A stretch of 64,000 nt of DNA from Demequina iriomotensis (GTDB lineage: Bacteria > Actinomycetota > Actinomycetes > Actinomycetales > Demequinaceae), in assembly GCF_000971395.1 (NCBI RefSeq), contig NZ_BBME01000010.1:124001-188000 (forward strand). The letters run 5' to 3'. The notes beneath the pieces are model-generated. The model saw only the letters and a program-made list of their open reading frames with translations. It searched no databases and was not told the origin of the DNA. Below are positions 9,060 through 18,320 of this stretch, piece by piece. The position numbers and the translations under genes were made by a program. Position 1 is the first letter of the stretch. Every line of letters starts with the position of its first letter.

Positions 9060-9542
9060 TTACGACCGGGTCACGAACTCGTCGAGGACCGCGGTCACGA
9101 GCGCGAGCGCCGCCTCCGTCGCCGCCGCACGCACCGCGGTGCGATCTCCCGGCAGCTCCAGGGTGAGGGCGCGCGAGCCGGCGGGGCCCTCGACGGCGAG
9201 GCAGACGGTCCCTGCGGGACGCCCTCCGTGAGGCTCCGGTCCCGCGACCCCGGTGGTCGCGACGGCGTGCGTCGCGCCCGTGGCCTCCCGCGCGCCGCGC
9301 GCCATGGCGAGCGCCACGGGCTCCGACACCACGCCGGACGCGGCGATGAGCGCGGGGTCCACGCCGAGCAGCGCCGCCTTCATGGTCGCGGAGTACGCGA
9401 CGATGCCGCCGCGGATCACGTCCGACGCCCCGGGCACCGACACGAGGGCCGCGCACACCGCGCCTCCCGTGAGCGACTCCGCGGTGGCGAGCGTCGCCTG
9501 CCGCTCCCGCAGCGCGTCGACCACCTCGTCAGGCCGCGGCAT
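9060..9542 (-). CDS. cinA: CinA C-terminal-type nicotinamide-nucleotide amidohydrolase
   Basis: A 160-residue single-domain CinA/PncC protein, which deamidates nicotinamide mononucleotide to nicotinate mononucleotide for pyridine nucleotide recycling. The family patterns TAESLTGG near residue 20, [16 protein letters not shown] and TTGVAGPEP are present. The N-terminal COG1058 domain of full-length CinA is absent, as in most actinobacteria. The start overlaps the end of pgsA by 14 bases, so the two are coupled. Confidence 0.92.
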   Translation of the reverse strand: MPRPDEVVDALRERQATLATAESLTGGAVCAALVSVPGASDVIRGGIVAYSATMKAALLGVDPALIAASGVVSEPVALAMARGAREATGATHAVATTGVAGPEPHGGRPAGTVCLAVEGPAGSRALTLELPGDRTAVRAAATEAALALVTAVLDEFVTRS

Positions 9543-10098
9543 GCCCGTCCGCGTGCTGGCGACGCGCCGCCTTGACGATCTTGACCGTGTAGTCGACGCC
9601 CGTCACCAGCGCGAGCGCCGTCGCGATGAGCAGCACCCACCACGCCGCCTCGTCCACCCACGCCGGCATGCCGGGCAGGAGGTACAGCCAGATCGCGAGG
9701 AGCTGGGCCATCGTCTTGGCCTTGCCCCCAGGCGAGGCGGGGATCACCGTGCCCGCGGCGACCAGCAGCCTGCCCACGGTCACCCAGAGCTCGCGAGCCG
9801 CGATGATCGCGACGGGCCACCACGGGATCCCGTCCTCGAGCACGAGCACCACCAGCACGCCGAGGACGAGCGCCTTGTCCGCGATCGGATCGGCGAGCTT
9901 GCCGAACGGGCTCACCACGCCCCAGCGACGCGCAAGGTAGCCGTCGAAGAAGTCCGTGGCCGCGGCGATCATGAACAGGACGAGCGCCCAGGTCCGCGCC
10001 GTACCCTCGTCGCCGCCGTCCACGAGGAGGAGGGCGAGCACGACGGGCACCATGACGAGGCGCGCGACGGTGAGCACGTTGGGAACTGCGGAGGTCAC
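9529..10098 (-). CDS. pgsA: CDP-diacylglycerol-glycerol-3-phosphate 3-phosphatidyltransferase
   Basis: An integral membrane enzyme that makes phosphatidylglycerol phosphate, the first step toward phosphatidylglycerol and cardiolipin. The CDP-alcohol phosphotransferase motif D-x2-D-G-x2-A-R-x8-G-x3-D-x3-D is fully present (from DFFDG through GKLADPIAD). Several membrane segments follow. I choose the GTG at 10098 over the one at 10104 because a -10 box TAGTGT lies 6 bases before it; either gives about 190 residues. It overlaps cinA and is divergent from the capA-like gene. Confidence 0.93.
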   Translation of the reverse strand: MTSAVPNVLTVARLVMVPVVLALLLVDGGDEGTARTWALVLFMIAAATDFFDGYLARRWGVVSPFGKLADPIADKALVLGVLVVLVLEDGIPWWPVAIIAARELWVTVGRLLVAAGTVIPASPGGKAKTMAQLLAIWLYLLPGMPAWVDEAAWWVLLIATALALVTGVDYTVKIVKAARRQHADGHAAA

Positions 10099-10104
10099 GG
10101 ACAC

Positions 10105-10110
10105 ACACTA
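10105..10110 (-). promoter_or_regulatory. -10 box of a leaderless promoter for pgsA
   Basis: TAGTGT, then 6 bases, then GTG (10098). This spacing decides between the two GTG candidates at the start of pgsA. Confidence 0.5.
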
Positions 10111-10170
10111 ATGCGGACACGGACCCCGAGGCGCGCGGCGGCGCCGCGCGGGCCGTGGCTCCACCGGCGG

Positions 10171-10176
10171 GATAAT
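10171..10176 (+). promoter_or_regulatory. -10 box of a probable leaderless promoter for the CapA-like gene
   Basis: GATAAT followed by 6 bases and ATG at 10183. No ribosome-binding site is visible, consistent with a leaderless mRNA. Confidence 0.5.
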
Positions 10177-10182
10177 CGAGCC

Positions 10183-11520
10183 ATGCCCCAGCCCGTCCGC
10201 CACGCTCACGCCCGCCCCGCGACGGTCGCCCTCGCGCTCGCCGCCGCGATCGCCGTGGCCGCGGGCGCGGCGGTGGGCTTCTCCGCCGGGAACGCGGCCG
10301 ATGCGCGTGCCGGGGCCGCGCCCGTCGTCGAGGACGCGCCGAACGGGGAGCCGACGCCCTCGTCCCCCGCCCCCACCGCATCGTCCGCGCCGTCGCCCTC
10401 GGCGACGCCCACCGAGGAGGCGGAGCGCGACGTCCGGTTCACGCTCGTCGCGGGCGGCGACGTCCTCACCCACATGCCGGTGAACGACTCCGCGGCGACC
10501 GAGGACGGGTACGACTTCACCCCGCTGTTCGCGGGCCTCCGCCCCTACCTCGAGGGCGCCGACCTCGCGATCTGCCATCTCGAGGTGCCCGTGTCCCCCG
10601 GCGACACCCCACCCTCGGGCTACCCGGTCTTCTCGGCACCGTCGGCCCTGGTCCGCGACCTCAAGGAGGTCGGGTGGGACGGGTGCTCGACGGCGTCCAA
10701 CCACAGCGTCGACAAGGGCGTCGCCGGCGTCGAGTCGACGCTCGCCGCGTTCGACGCGAACCTGCTGCAGCACGCGGGCACGGCGCGCACCGAGGACGAG
10801 TCCGAGCAGGTCGCGTATTACGCGGTGCAGGACGGGGACCGCACGGTCAAGGTCGCGCACCTCAGCTTCGCGTACGGCACCAACGGCATGCCGGTGTCGC
10901 AGCCCTGGGAGGTCGACCTCTTCGATGCGGACGATGCGGACGCCTCGCCGATCATCGACGCGGCCCAGCGCGCGCGGGACGACGGCGCCGACGTGGTGAT
11001 CGCCTCGGTCCACTGCTGCGTCGAGTACCGCACCGAACCGACCGACGCGCAGCGCTCGCTGGCCACGCAGATCGCCGAGTCGGGCCTGGTCGACCTCTAC
11101 ATCGGCCACCACGCGCACGTGCCGCAGCCGATCGAGCTGCTTCCGGGCGGGCCGTCGGGCGAGGGCATGTGGACGGCGTTCGGGCTCGGCAACCTCCTGT
11201 CGAACCAGGACTCGTGGTGCTGCGCGCCCGAGACCGCCAACGGGGTGCTGCTCGATGCGACGTTCACGGTCACGCCGGATGGCGCGGTGTCGGTCGACGC
11301 GGGGTGGGTGGCCACCACGGTCGACCGGCGCGACGGGCACTCGGTGCGCGCGCTCGCGGACATCGCCGACGGCGCCGGCACCCTCTCCGCGGCCGATGTC
11401 GCCGCGCGCCACGCGCTCGTGCGGGACGCCGTCGGCGACCAGCCGACCGAGGTGACGGAGCCGCCCGCGAGCCTCGCGGAGCACGCGTTCGCGCTCCTGC
11501 GACCGGCACCGGGCGCGTGA
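10183..11520 (+). CDS. CapA family protein (poly-gamma-glutamate synthesis type)
   Basis: A 445-residue exported or membrane-anchored protein. Residues 10-35 form a hydrophobic signal/anchor, and a Pro/Ser/Thr/Ala-rich linker runs to about residue 80. The CapA metallophosphatase-like domain follows, with GGDVLTHMPVN, the ASNHSVDKG motif, SVHCCVEYRTEPT and GHHAHVPQP, which hold the expected metal ligands. In Bacillus, CapA takes part in poly-gamma-glutamate synthesis or export, but no capB or capC is nearby, so here it is better described as an envelope protein of unknown substrate. It ends 4 bases from the convergent GGDEF-EAL gene with no terminator between. Confidence 0.85.
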   Translation: MPQPVRHAHARPATVALALAAAIAVAAGAAVGFSAGNAADARAGAAPVVEDAPNGEPTPSSPAPTASSAPSPSATPTEEAERDVRFTLVAGGDVLTHMPVNDSAATEDGYDFTPLFAGLRPYLEGADLAICHLEVPVSPGDTPPSGYPVFSAPSALVRDLKEVGWDGCSTASNHSVDKGVAGVESTLAAFDANLLQHAGTARTEDESEQVAYYAVQDGDRTVKVAHLSFAYGTNGMPVSQPWEVDLFDADDADASPIIDAAQRARDDGADVVIASVHCCVEYRTEPTDAQRSLATQIAESGLVDLYIGHHAHVPQPIELLPGGPSGEGMWTAFGLGNLLSNQDSWCCAPETANGVLLDATFTVTPDGAVSVDAGWVATTVDRRDGHSVRALADIADGAGTLSAADVAARHALVRDAVGDQPTEVTEPPASLAEHAFALLRPAPGA

Positions 11521-11524
11521 GGGC

Positions 11525-13783
11525 CTAGCGCTCGCCGAACACCGGGTCGGGCTCGGCCGGGCGCGGGTCGATGAGGCTGGTGCCGGTGTAGGGATGCTGC
11601 GCGAGCGCCGTCGCCGCGGGCTGCGCGACGCCGAACAGCCAGCCCTGGCCGTAGCGCCAGCCGCAGTCCGCGAGGAACTCCGCCTGCGCCTCGGTCTCGA
11701 TGCCCTCCGCGATGGTCGCCAGGCCCAGCTCGCGCGCGAGCGCGCCGAGCGCACGCGACACACGTGCGCCCGCGGGATCCTCGGGGATGCCGGCCACGAA
11801 GGACATGTCGAGCTTGACCCCCGAGACGGGAAGGTCGCGCAGGTACGACAGCGGCGACACGCCGGTGCCGAAGTCGTCGAGAAGGATGGGCACGCCCGCG
11901 TTCCGCAGCTCCGTGAGCTCGTGCCGGATGCGGGTGTTGGGCGCCACCAGCGACGCCTCGGTCAGCTCGATCACCACGCGTTGCGGGCTGAGGTGATGGC
12001 GCCCGATCGCGGCGAGCACGCCGTCGGCGAACTCCGAGTCCCCCAGCTGGTCCGCGGAGACGTTGAGAGACACCCACGTGGTGTCGGACGGCGTGCGCGA
12101 GAGGAATTGCGCGGCCTGCTCGACGAGCGCCGTGCCCGCCGTCGCCGCGAGGCCGCGGTCGCTGATGAGAGGCAGGAACGATGCGGGCAGGAGCAGCCCG
12201 CGCGTCGGGTGCTGCCACCGCACGAGCGCCTCGTAGCCGACGACGGTGCGGCTCGCGAGCTCGAGGATCGGCTGATAGTGCAGCACCAGGTCGCCGTGCT
12301 CGATCGCGCGCGCCAGCTCGGCTGCGAGCGCGGTGTGGTGATCGTCCGCGACGCGCATCGACGGCTCGAACACCTCGGTGCGGCTGCGGCCCGCGGCCTT
12401 GGCGCGGTACATGGCCGCATCCGCGGCGGTGAGCAGCGTCGCGCTGCCGCCCGAGACGGTCTCCTCGTCGGCGAGCGCGATCCCGAGCGAGGCGGCGAGC
12501 TGGATCTGGTGACGCTTGACGGCGAGCGGCTTGCGCAGGCCCTCGTGGATCGCGGCGGCGATCTCGACGAGCGCCTTCGAGCAGTCCGGATCCTCGACGG
12601 CGATGACGAACTCGTCGCCGCCGAGCCTCGCCACCGTCCCGCGCCCGCCGGTCGCGGCGCGCAGGACGCCCGCGACGTGCACGAGCGCGCTGTCCCCCGC
12701 GGCGTGACCGAAGCGGTCGTTGAGGCCCTTGAAGCCGTCGAGGTCCACCGCGATCACCCCCACGCGCGTGTCGGCGTCGGGCTTCGCGAGGAGGTCCTCG
12801 AGCACGTCGTGGAAGAGGTTGCGGTTGGCCAGGCCCGTGAGCGGGTCGTGCATCGCGCGATGCTGCATGAGCTCGGAGCGCATGCGCACCTCGGTGGTGT
12901 CGCGCACGTGGACCACGTAGTGGTCGGGCGCTCCCCCGGCGTACCGCACGAGCCCGACCTCAAGAACCGCCCACACGACGTTGCCGTCACCCTTGACGTA
13001 GCGCTTCTCCACGGAGAAGTGGTTCTGGTGGCCGTCGTACAGCCGCTGGAGCTGGTCGCGCTCGGCGTGCAGGTCCTGCGGATGCGACAGCGCGCTGAAG
13101 GGCGTCCCGCGCAGCGCCGCGACGGTCGAGCCCATCATCTCCGCGAACGCCCGGTTCACCTCCATGAGGCGCCACTCGAGGTCGACGAGCGCCATCCCGG
13201 TGGGCGCGTTCTCCATCGCGCGACGGAACTGCGCATCGGATCGGCTGAGCGCCTCGGCGGCCTCGCGCAGCCCGCTCGTGTCCATGACGGTGATGATGCG
13301 GACGGGCAGCGCGTCGCCCGGGTCCTCGACCTTGCGCGACCGCACGTGCAACCACCGGATGTCCTCGGCTCCGCGCCGGCCCGGCACGCCGACGACCCGC
13401 GGGCGGCCGTCGTCCGTGGGCGCGAACGCGTCCGCGGGCAGCAGCGGGCGCATGCTCGGGTCGACCGCGCGCACCGGGAGGCGCGTCAGCGGGCTGCCCG
13501 TGGTCTCCGCGGCGCTCAACCCGAGGATCGAGCACGCGATGTCGGAGATCAGCGCGACCTCGCTGTCCTCGGTGACGAGCAGGACGCCGTCGCGCGAGGA
13601 CGTCATCACGGCGTCGAACTGGTGGCGCAGCTTGCGCTCGCGCGCGAGCGCGGTGTCGCGCGCGGCGCGCTCGCGCCCCGACCGCCAGAAGAAGTAGAAC
13701 GCGCAGAGCGCGAGCAGCACGAGGAGCGCGCCGACGCCGGCCACGAATGCCGGCTGCGCGAAGAGCTCTAAGACTCCGCCCAT
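11525..13783 (-). CDS. Membrane PAS-PAS-GGDEF-EAL cyclic-di-GMP enzyme
   Basis: A 752-residue signalling protein: one membrane helix (about 11-33), two PAS domains (about 50-175 and 187-305), a GGDEF diguanylate cyclase domain with an intact GGDEF motif at 388-392, and an EAL phosphodiesterase domain with EAL at 518-520 plus the later conserved acidic motifs LDDFGTG and AEGIETEAQ. Both catalytic sites look complete, so it may make and break cyclic-di-GMP depending on the PAS signal. Its ATG overlaps the end of ftsK by 16 bases, so its translation is probably coupled to that of the DNA translocase. A GTG at about codon 14 is an alternative start. Confidence 0.93.
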   Translation of the reverse strand: MGGVLELFAQPAFVAGVGALLVLLALCAFYFFWRSGRERAARDTALARERKLRHQFDAVMTSSRDGVLLVTEDSEVALISDIACSILGLSAAETTGSPLTRLPVRAVDPSMRPLLPADAFAPTDDGRPRVVGVPGRRGAEDIRWLHVRSRKVEDPGDALPVRIITVMDTSGLREAAEALSRSDAQFRRAMENAPTGMALVDLEWRLMEVNRAFAEMMGSTVAALRGTPFSALSHPQDLHAERDQLQRLYDGHQNHFSVEKRYVKGDGNVVWAVLEVGLVRYAGGAPDHYVVHVRDTTEVRMRSELMQHRAMHDPLTGLANRNLFHDVLEDLLAKPDADTRVGVIAVDLDGFKGLNDRFGHAAGDSALVHVAGVLRAATGGRGTVARLGGDEFVIAVEDPDCSKALVEIAAAIHEGLRKPLAVKRHQIQLAASLGIALADEETVSGGSATLLTAADAAMYRAKAAGRSRTEVFEPSMRVADDHHTALAAELARAIEHGDLVLHYQPILELASRTVVGYEALVRWQHPTRGLLLPASFLPLISDRGLAATAGTALVEQAAQFLSRTPSDTTWVSLNVSADQLGDSEFADGVLAAIGRHHLSPQRVVIELTEASLVAPNTRIRHELTELRNAGVPILLDDFGTGVSPLSYLRDLPVSGVKLDMSFVAGIPEDPAGARVSRALGALARELGLATIAEGIETEAQAEFLADCGWRYGQGWLFGVAQPAATALAQHPYTGTSLIDPRPAEPDPVFGER

Positions 13784-16431
13784 TCCCCGCCGTCCTCAGC
13801 CTCCGGGTCGACGGTGGCCGTGCCCACCGTAGCGCCTCCCTCCCCCCTGAGGACAGCAAGAGTGGACGCCAGCTCGTCAGGTGTGACCAATACGTCACGA
13901 GCCTTCGATCCCTGGGACGGCCCGACGATCTCCCTGGTCTCGAGCAGATCCATGAGCCGCCCCGCCTTGGCGAAGCCCATCTTGAGCTTGCGCTGGAGCA
14001 TCGACGTGGACCCGAGCTGCGTGGTGATGACCAGCTCGGCCGCCTGCAGCAGATCGTCGAGGTCGTCGCCGATGTCCTCGGCGACCGCGGCCGCTCCGGC
14101 CGAGGCCTGCGTGACGTCGTCACGGTACTCCGGGTCGGCCTGACGCTTCGAGTGCTCGACAGCGCCGTGGATCTCCGACTCGGTGACCCACGAACCCTGC
14201 ACGCGCATCGGCTTCGACTCGCCCATCGGCAGGAAGAGCGCGTCGCCCTGGCCGATGAGCTTCTCCGCGCCCGGGGTGTCGAGCACCACGCGCGAGTCGG
14301 CGAGCGACGAGGTCGCGAACGCGAGCCGCGACGGCACGTTCGCCTTGATGGTGCCCGTGATGATGTCAACGGAGGGACGCTGCGTCGCGAGGACCAGGTG
14401 GATGCCGGCGGCGCGCGCGAGCTGCGTGATGCGCTGGATGGACTCCTCGACGTCGCGCGGCGCGACCATCATGAGGTCGGCGAGCTCGTCGACGATGACC
14501 AGCAGGTACGGGTAGGTCTTGATCTTGCGCTCGGAGCCCGGAAGCGGCTTGACCTTGCCCGCGCGGACCGCCTTGTTGAAGTCGTCGATGTGCTTGTAGC
14601 CGAACAGCGCCAGGTCGTCGTAGCGCATGTCCATCTCCTTCACCACCCACTCGAGGGCCTGCGCGGCCTTCTTCGCGTCGGTGATGATGGGCGTGATGAG
14701 GTGCGGGATGCCCTCGTAGATGGTGAGCTCGACACGCTTGGGGTCGACCAGCACCATGCGGACCTCGTTCGGCGTCGCGCGCATGAGGATCGACGTGATG
14801 AGCGAGTTGACGAAGCCCGACTTTCCGGCGCCGGTGGCGCCCGCGACGAGCAGGTGCGGCATCTTCGCGAGGTTCGCCATGACGTAGCCGCCCTCGACGT
14901 CCTTGCCGATGCCGATGGCCATCGGGTGCTCGTTGCGCTGGGCCACGGGCGAGCGCAGCACGTCGCCGAGGGCGACGGTCTCGCGGTCGACGTTGGGGAT
15001 CTCGATGCCGATCGCGGACTTGCCGGGGATGGGCGACAGGATGCGGACGTCGGCGCTGGCGACGGCATACGCGATGTTCTTGCTCAGCTGCGTGATCTTC
15101 TCGACCTTGACGCCCGCACCGAGCTCCACCTCGTAGCGGGTGACCGTCGGCCCGCGCGTGAAGCCCGTGACCTCGGCATCGACGCCGAACTGCTGGAGCA
15201 CGTCGCGCAGCGCCGCGACCACCCGGTCGTTGGCGGCGGAGCGCTCCTTGTGGGGCGCACCCTTGGCGAGGAGCTCGAGCGACGGCAGCACGTAGGGGGT
15301 CGAGTTCTCGAGCATCCCCTGCTCGCCCGCGGGCACGAAGCTGGTGGTCTCCGGGGCGGAGGGCTCGCCGGGCACCTCGATGAGCTGCGTCGGGACGTCC
15401 TGGGGCGCGGCGGGCGCCGGATCCCACGGGGGCAGCTCCTCGGCGGCGACGTCGACGGAGTACGGCGAGATGACGTCGGTGACCGGGACATCCGCCAGGT
15501 CCGGGTCGATGAGCCGGTCGAACTCCGAGCGCTCGACCGAGGCCGCGTGAGCGAACGCCTCGTCGGCCTCGTACTCGTCCAGGGCATCGTCCGCGGGCGG
15601 CTCGCCATGGAGCGCGCGGTCGAGGAGGCGCTTCGCGCGCCCCTTGGCGGGCTTGATCACGGCGGTGTCGCCGGGCCGCTCGAGGGTGCGGTGCTCCGGG
15701 AGGTCGAGCGCGTCGTCGCCGTCGCCCTCGCGCTCCTCGCGGACCTTGGAGGTGACCTCCCCCACCCACGCGGCGGCCTCGCGCACCGACACCCCCAGGA
15801 TGATGAGCACGGACAGCAGCGCGAGCAGGACGAGCACCACATAGGCGAGCGGGACGGTCACGAGCGACGCGAGCGGGGTGCCGATGAGGAAGCCGAGCAC
15901 GCCGCCCGCCTCCTGGAGACCCTCGGCGCCCTCGGTGGGCTTCGGCTGGCCGTGGGCGAGGTGCAGGATCCCGTCGACCATGATCGCGAGCAGCAGGGCA
16001 CCGAACGTGATGCGGTGGTTGGTCCCCTCCTCCTGGGGTGCGCGCATGAGGCGCACGGCGAGCACCAGCAGCACCACCGGCACGCCGTACGCGAGCAGGC
16101 CGAACATCCCGGCGACCACCCAGTGGATGCCGGTGCCCGCCCAGCTGGCGAGCTCGAACCACTCGCGCGCCGCGATGAGGATCGCGAGGATGACGAGCGT
16201 GATCGCGATGCCGTCGCGACGCACCGCCGGCGGGACGTCGCGCGCGCCGTGGCCGATGCTGCGCACGCCGGACCCGACCGCGTTCGCGGTGCCCCGGCCG
16301 AGCGCGCCGATGCCGCGCAGGATCGCAGGGGGCCGGCGCTTGGCCTGCGCGGTCGAGCGCGAGCTCGACGACGAGGAGCGCTTCGCCTGCTGCGTCCTCG
16401 GCGCGGGTCGTGATTGTCGCGTCTGTGCCAT
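13768..16431 (-). CDS. ftsK: DNA translocase FtsK
   Basis: An 887-residue septal DNA pump that clears chromosome ends at division. A basic, Ser-rich N-terminus is followed by about four membrane helices (residues ~80-250), an acidic linker, the alpha/beta motor with Walker A GATGAGKS and Walker B LLVIVDELADLMM, and a C-terminal winged-helix gamma domain that reads polar DNA motifs. I place the start at the ATG at 16431, giving MAQTRQSRP; an upstream ATG at 16596 would lie inside a palindrome and add an unlikely basic tract. A TACCGT box lies 8 bases before this ATG. Its place between rnj and the pgsA region is conserved in actinobacteria. Confidence 0.96.
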   Translation of the reverse strand: MAQTRQSRPAPRTQQAKRSSSSSSRSTAQAKRRPPAILRGIGALGRGTANAVGSGVRSIGHGARDVPPAVRRDGIAITLVILAILIAAREWFELASWAGTGIHWVVAGMFGLLAYGVPVVLLVLAVRLMRAPQEEGTNHRITFGALLLAIMVDGILHLAHGQPKPTEGAEGLQEAGGVLGFLIGTPLASLVTVPLAYVVLVLLALLSVLIILGVSVREAAAWVGEVTSKVREEREGDGDDALDLPEHRTLERPGDTAVIKPAKGRAKRLLDRALHGEPPADDALDEYEADEAFAHAASVERSEFDRLIDPDLADVPVTDVISPYSVDVAAEELPPWDPAPAAPQDVPTQLIEVPGEPSAPETTSFVPAGEQGMLENSTPYVLPSLELLAKGAPHKERSAANDRVVAALRDVLQQFGVDAEVTGFTRGPTVTRYEVELGAGVKVEKITQLSKNIAYAVASADVRILSPIPGKSAIGIEIPNVDRETVALGDVLRSPVAQRNEHPMAIGIGKDVEGGYVMANLAKMPHLLVAGATGAGKSGFVNSLITSILMRATPNEVRMVLVDPKRVELTIYEGIPHLITPIITDAKKAAQALEWVVKEMDMRYDDLALFGYKHIDDFNKAVRAGKVKPLPGSERKIKTYPYLLVIVDELADLMMVAPRDVEESIQRITQLARAAGIHLVLATQRPSVDIITGTIKANVPSRLAFATSSLADSRVVLDTPGAEKLIGQGDALFLPMGESKPMRVQGSWVTESEIHGAVEHSKRQADPEYRDDVTQASAGAAAVAEDIGDDLDDLLQAAELVITTQLGSTSMLQRKLKMGFAKAGRLMDLLETREIVGPSQGSKARDVLVTPDELASTLAVLRGEGGATVGTATVDPEAEDGGEWAES

Positions 16432-16439
16432 GGCACAGC

Positions 16440-16445
16440 ACGGTA
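16440..16445 (-). promoter_or_regulatory. -10 box close to the ftsK start
   Basis: TACCGT lies 8 bases before the ftsK ATG, so the transcript would start at or within two bases of the start codon. The region before ATG has no Shine-Dalgarno sequence. Confidence 0.4.
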
Positions 16446-16488
16446 GTGCCCCGCACCGACGGCGCGAGGTTGCCACCCCGCGCCGCCC

Positions 16489-16521
16489 CCGCATCGTCCC
16501 TCCGGGAAAGGCACGATGCGG
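16489..16521. repeat. Imperfect hairpin built from two copies of the GACGATGC motif
   Basis: CCGCATCGT (16489-16497) pairs with ACGATGCGG (16513-16521). The arms are two opposed copies of the short motif that recurs through the window. It lies in the ftsK-rnj gap, about 40 bases upstream of a much stronger palindrome. Confidence 0.5.
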
Positions 16522-16561
16522 CCGCCGCGCCCCGCGGGAGGGACCGCCTCGCGCCGGAACT

Positions 16562-16598
16562 GCTTGCCATGGCAATCCTGAGGATTGCCATGGCAAGC
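16562..16598 (-). terminator. Perfect 17-bp palindrome between rnj and ftsK
   Basis: GCTTGCCATGGCAATCC pairs with its exact reverse complement across a TGA loop. It lies 30 bases downstream of the rnj stop codon, so it is best read as the rnj terminator. The arms are AT-richer than the surroundings and contain nested GCCATGGC palindromes, so a protein-binding site is an alternative. Confidence 0.6.
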
Positions 16599-16627
16599 GA
16601 TCGCGGTGAGAGGTACGCCGCCCTGCG

Positions 16628-18310
16628 CTACGCCTCGACGACCACCGGGATGATCATCGGGCGGCGGCGCAGCTTGGTGCCCACGAAGCGCCCGAGCACC
16701 CGACGCGCGACCTGCTGCAGCTGGTGCGTGTCGGTCGAGCCGCCCTTCGCGGCGTCCTCGATGGCCTTCTTGATGTCCGGGAGGATCACGTCGAACACCG
16801 AGTCGTCCTCCGCGAGACCGCGCGCGTGCACCTCGGGGCCGCTCACCACGCGCCCGTTGGAGGAGTCGACCACGGCGAACACCGAGACGAAGCCCTCCTC
16901 CGAGAGGATGCGGCGGTCCTTGAGCTCGGCGTCGGTGATCTCGCCGATCGACGAGCCGTCGACGTACACGTTGTGTACCTCGACCGCGCCGACCACGCGG
17001 GCCACGCCGTCCTTGAGGTCCACCACGGTGCCGTTCTCCGCGAACATGACGTTCTCGGCGGCGATCCCGGTCTTGATGGCCAGGTGCCCGTTGGCGAGCA
17101 GGTGGCGCACCTCGCCGTGGATCGGCATGACGTTGCGCGGGCGCAGGATGTTGTAGCAGTACAGCAGCTCGCCGGCGCTCGCGTGGCCGGAGACGTGGAC
17201 GCGCGCGCTGCCCTGGTGGACCACGGTCGCGCCCAGGCGCATGAGGCCGTTGATCACGCGGAACACCGCGTTCTCGTTGCCGGGGATGAGGGACGAGGCG
17301 AGGATCACCAGGTCGCCCTCCCCCACCGTCACCTTGTGGTCGCCGCTGGCCATGCGGCTGAGCGCGGCCATCGGCTCGCCCTGCGAGCCGGTGGACATGT
17401 AGACCACCTGCTCGCCCGGGAGGTCGTCGGCCTTCTTGGGGTCGATGAGGATGCCGTCCGGTACGCGCAGGTATCCCATGTCCGCGGCGATGCCCATGTT
17501 GCGCACCATCGAGCGCCCCACGAACGCGACGCGACGTCCGTGGGACTCCGCCGCGTCGATCACCTGCTGGACGCGGTGGACATGGCTCGCGAACGACGCG
17601 ACGACGATGCGCCCGGTCGCCTGCATGAACAGGCGGTCCAGCACGGGGCCGATCTCGACCTCGGCGGTGGTGAATCCGGGGACCTCGGCGTTGGTCGAGT
17701 CGACCTGGAACAGGTCGACCCCCTCCTCGCCCAGGCGCGCGAAGCCGCGCAGGTCCGTGATGCGGCCGTCGAGCGGCAGCTGGTCCATCTTGAAGTCGCC
17801 CGTGTTGAGCACGGTGCCCGCCGACGTCCGCACGAACACCGCGAGCGCGTCGGGGATCGAGTGGTTGACCGCGAGGAACTCGAGGTCGAAGATCCCCAGC
17901 TGCTCGCGCTGGCCCTCCTTCACCGCGAGGGTGACGGGGTTGATGCGGTGCTCGCGGAGCTTCGCCTCGACGAAGGCCAGCGTGAGCTGCGAGCCGAGGA
18001 TCGGGATGTCCCTGCGCATGCGCAGGAGGTACGGCACGGCGCCGATGTGGTCCTCGTGGCCGTGCGTCAGCACGATCGCCTCGATGTCGTCGAGCCGGTC
18101 CTCGATGTAGCCGAAGTCCGGCAGGATCAGGTCGACGCCGGGCTGGTGGTCCTCGGGGAAGAGCACGCCGCAGTCGATGACGAGCAGTCGCCCGTCGAGC
18201 TCGAGCACGTGCATGTTGCGGCCCACCTCGCCCAGGCCGCCGAGCGGGACGAGCCGGAGGGTTCCGGGTTCGAGCGCGGGGGGCGGGAGCAGGTCGGGGT
18301 TGAAGGTCAT
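16628..18310 (-). CDS. rnj: Ribonuclease J
   Basis: A 560-residue metallo-beta-lactamase/beta-CASP ribonuclease with 5'-3' exonuclease and endonuclease activity in mRNA turnover and rRNA processing. The zinc motif HGHEDH is at about residue 81, further ligands lie in NHSIPDA and GDFK, and the beta-CASP and C-terminal domains are complete. It starts 10 bases after the dapA stop codon, and the dapA-rnj pair is a classic actinobacterial operon. Confidence 0.96.
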   Translation of the reverse strand: MTFNPDLLPPPALEPGTLRLVPLGGLGEVGRNMHVLELDGRLLVIDCGVLFPEDHQPGVDLILPDFGYIEDRLDDIEAIVLTHGHEDHIGAVPYLLRMRRDIPILGSQLTLAFVEAKLREHRINPVTLAVKEGQREQLGIFDLEFLAVNHSIPDALAVFVRTSAGTVLNTGDFKMDQLPLDGRITDLRGFARLGEEGVDLFQVDSTNAEVPGFTTAEVEIGPVLDRLFMQATGRIVVASFASHVHRVQQVIDAAESHGRRVAFVGRSMVRNMGIAADMGYLRVPDGILIDPKKADDLPGEQVVYMSTGSQGEPMAALSRMASGDHKVTVGEGDLVILASSLIPGNENAVFRVINGLMRLGATVVHQGSARVHVSGHASAGELLYCYNILRPRNVMPIHGEVRHLLANGHLAIKTGIAAENVMFAENGTVVDLKDGVARVVGAVEVHNVYVDGSSIGEITDAELKDRRILSEEGFVSVFAVVDSSNGRVVSGPEVHARGLAEDDSVFDVILPDIKKAIEDAAKGGSTDTHQLQQVARRVLGRFVGTKLRRRPMIIPVVVEA

Positions 18311-18320
18311 GCGGTCTCCG

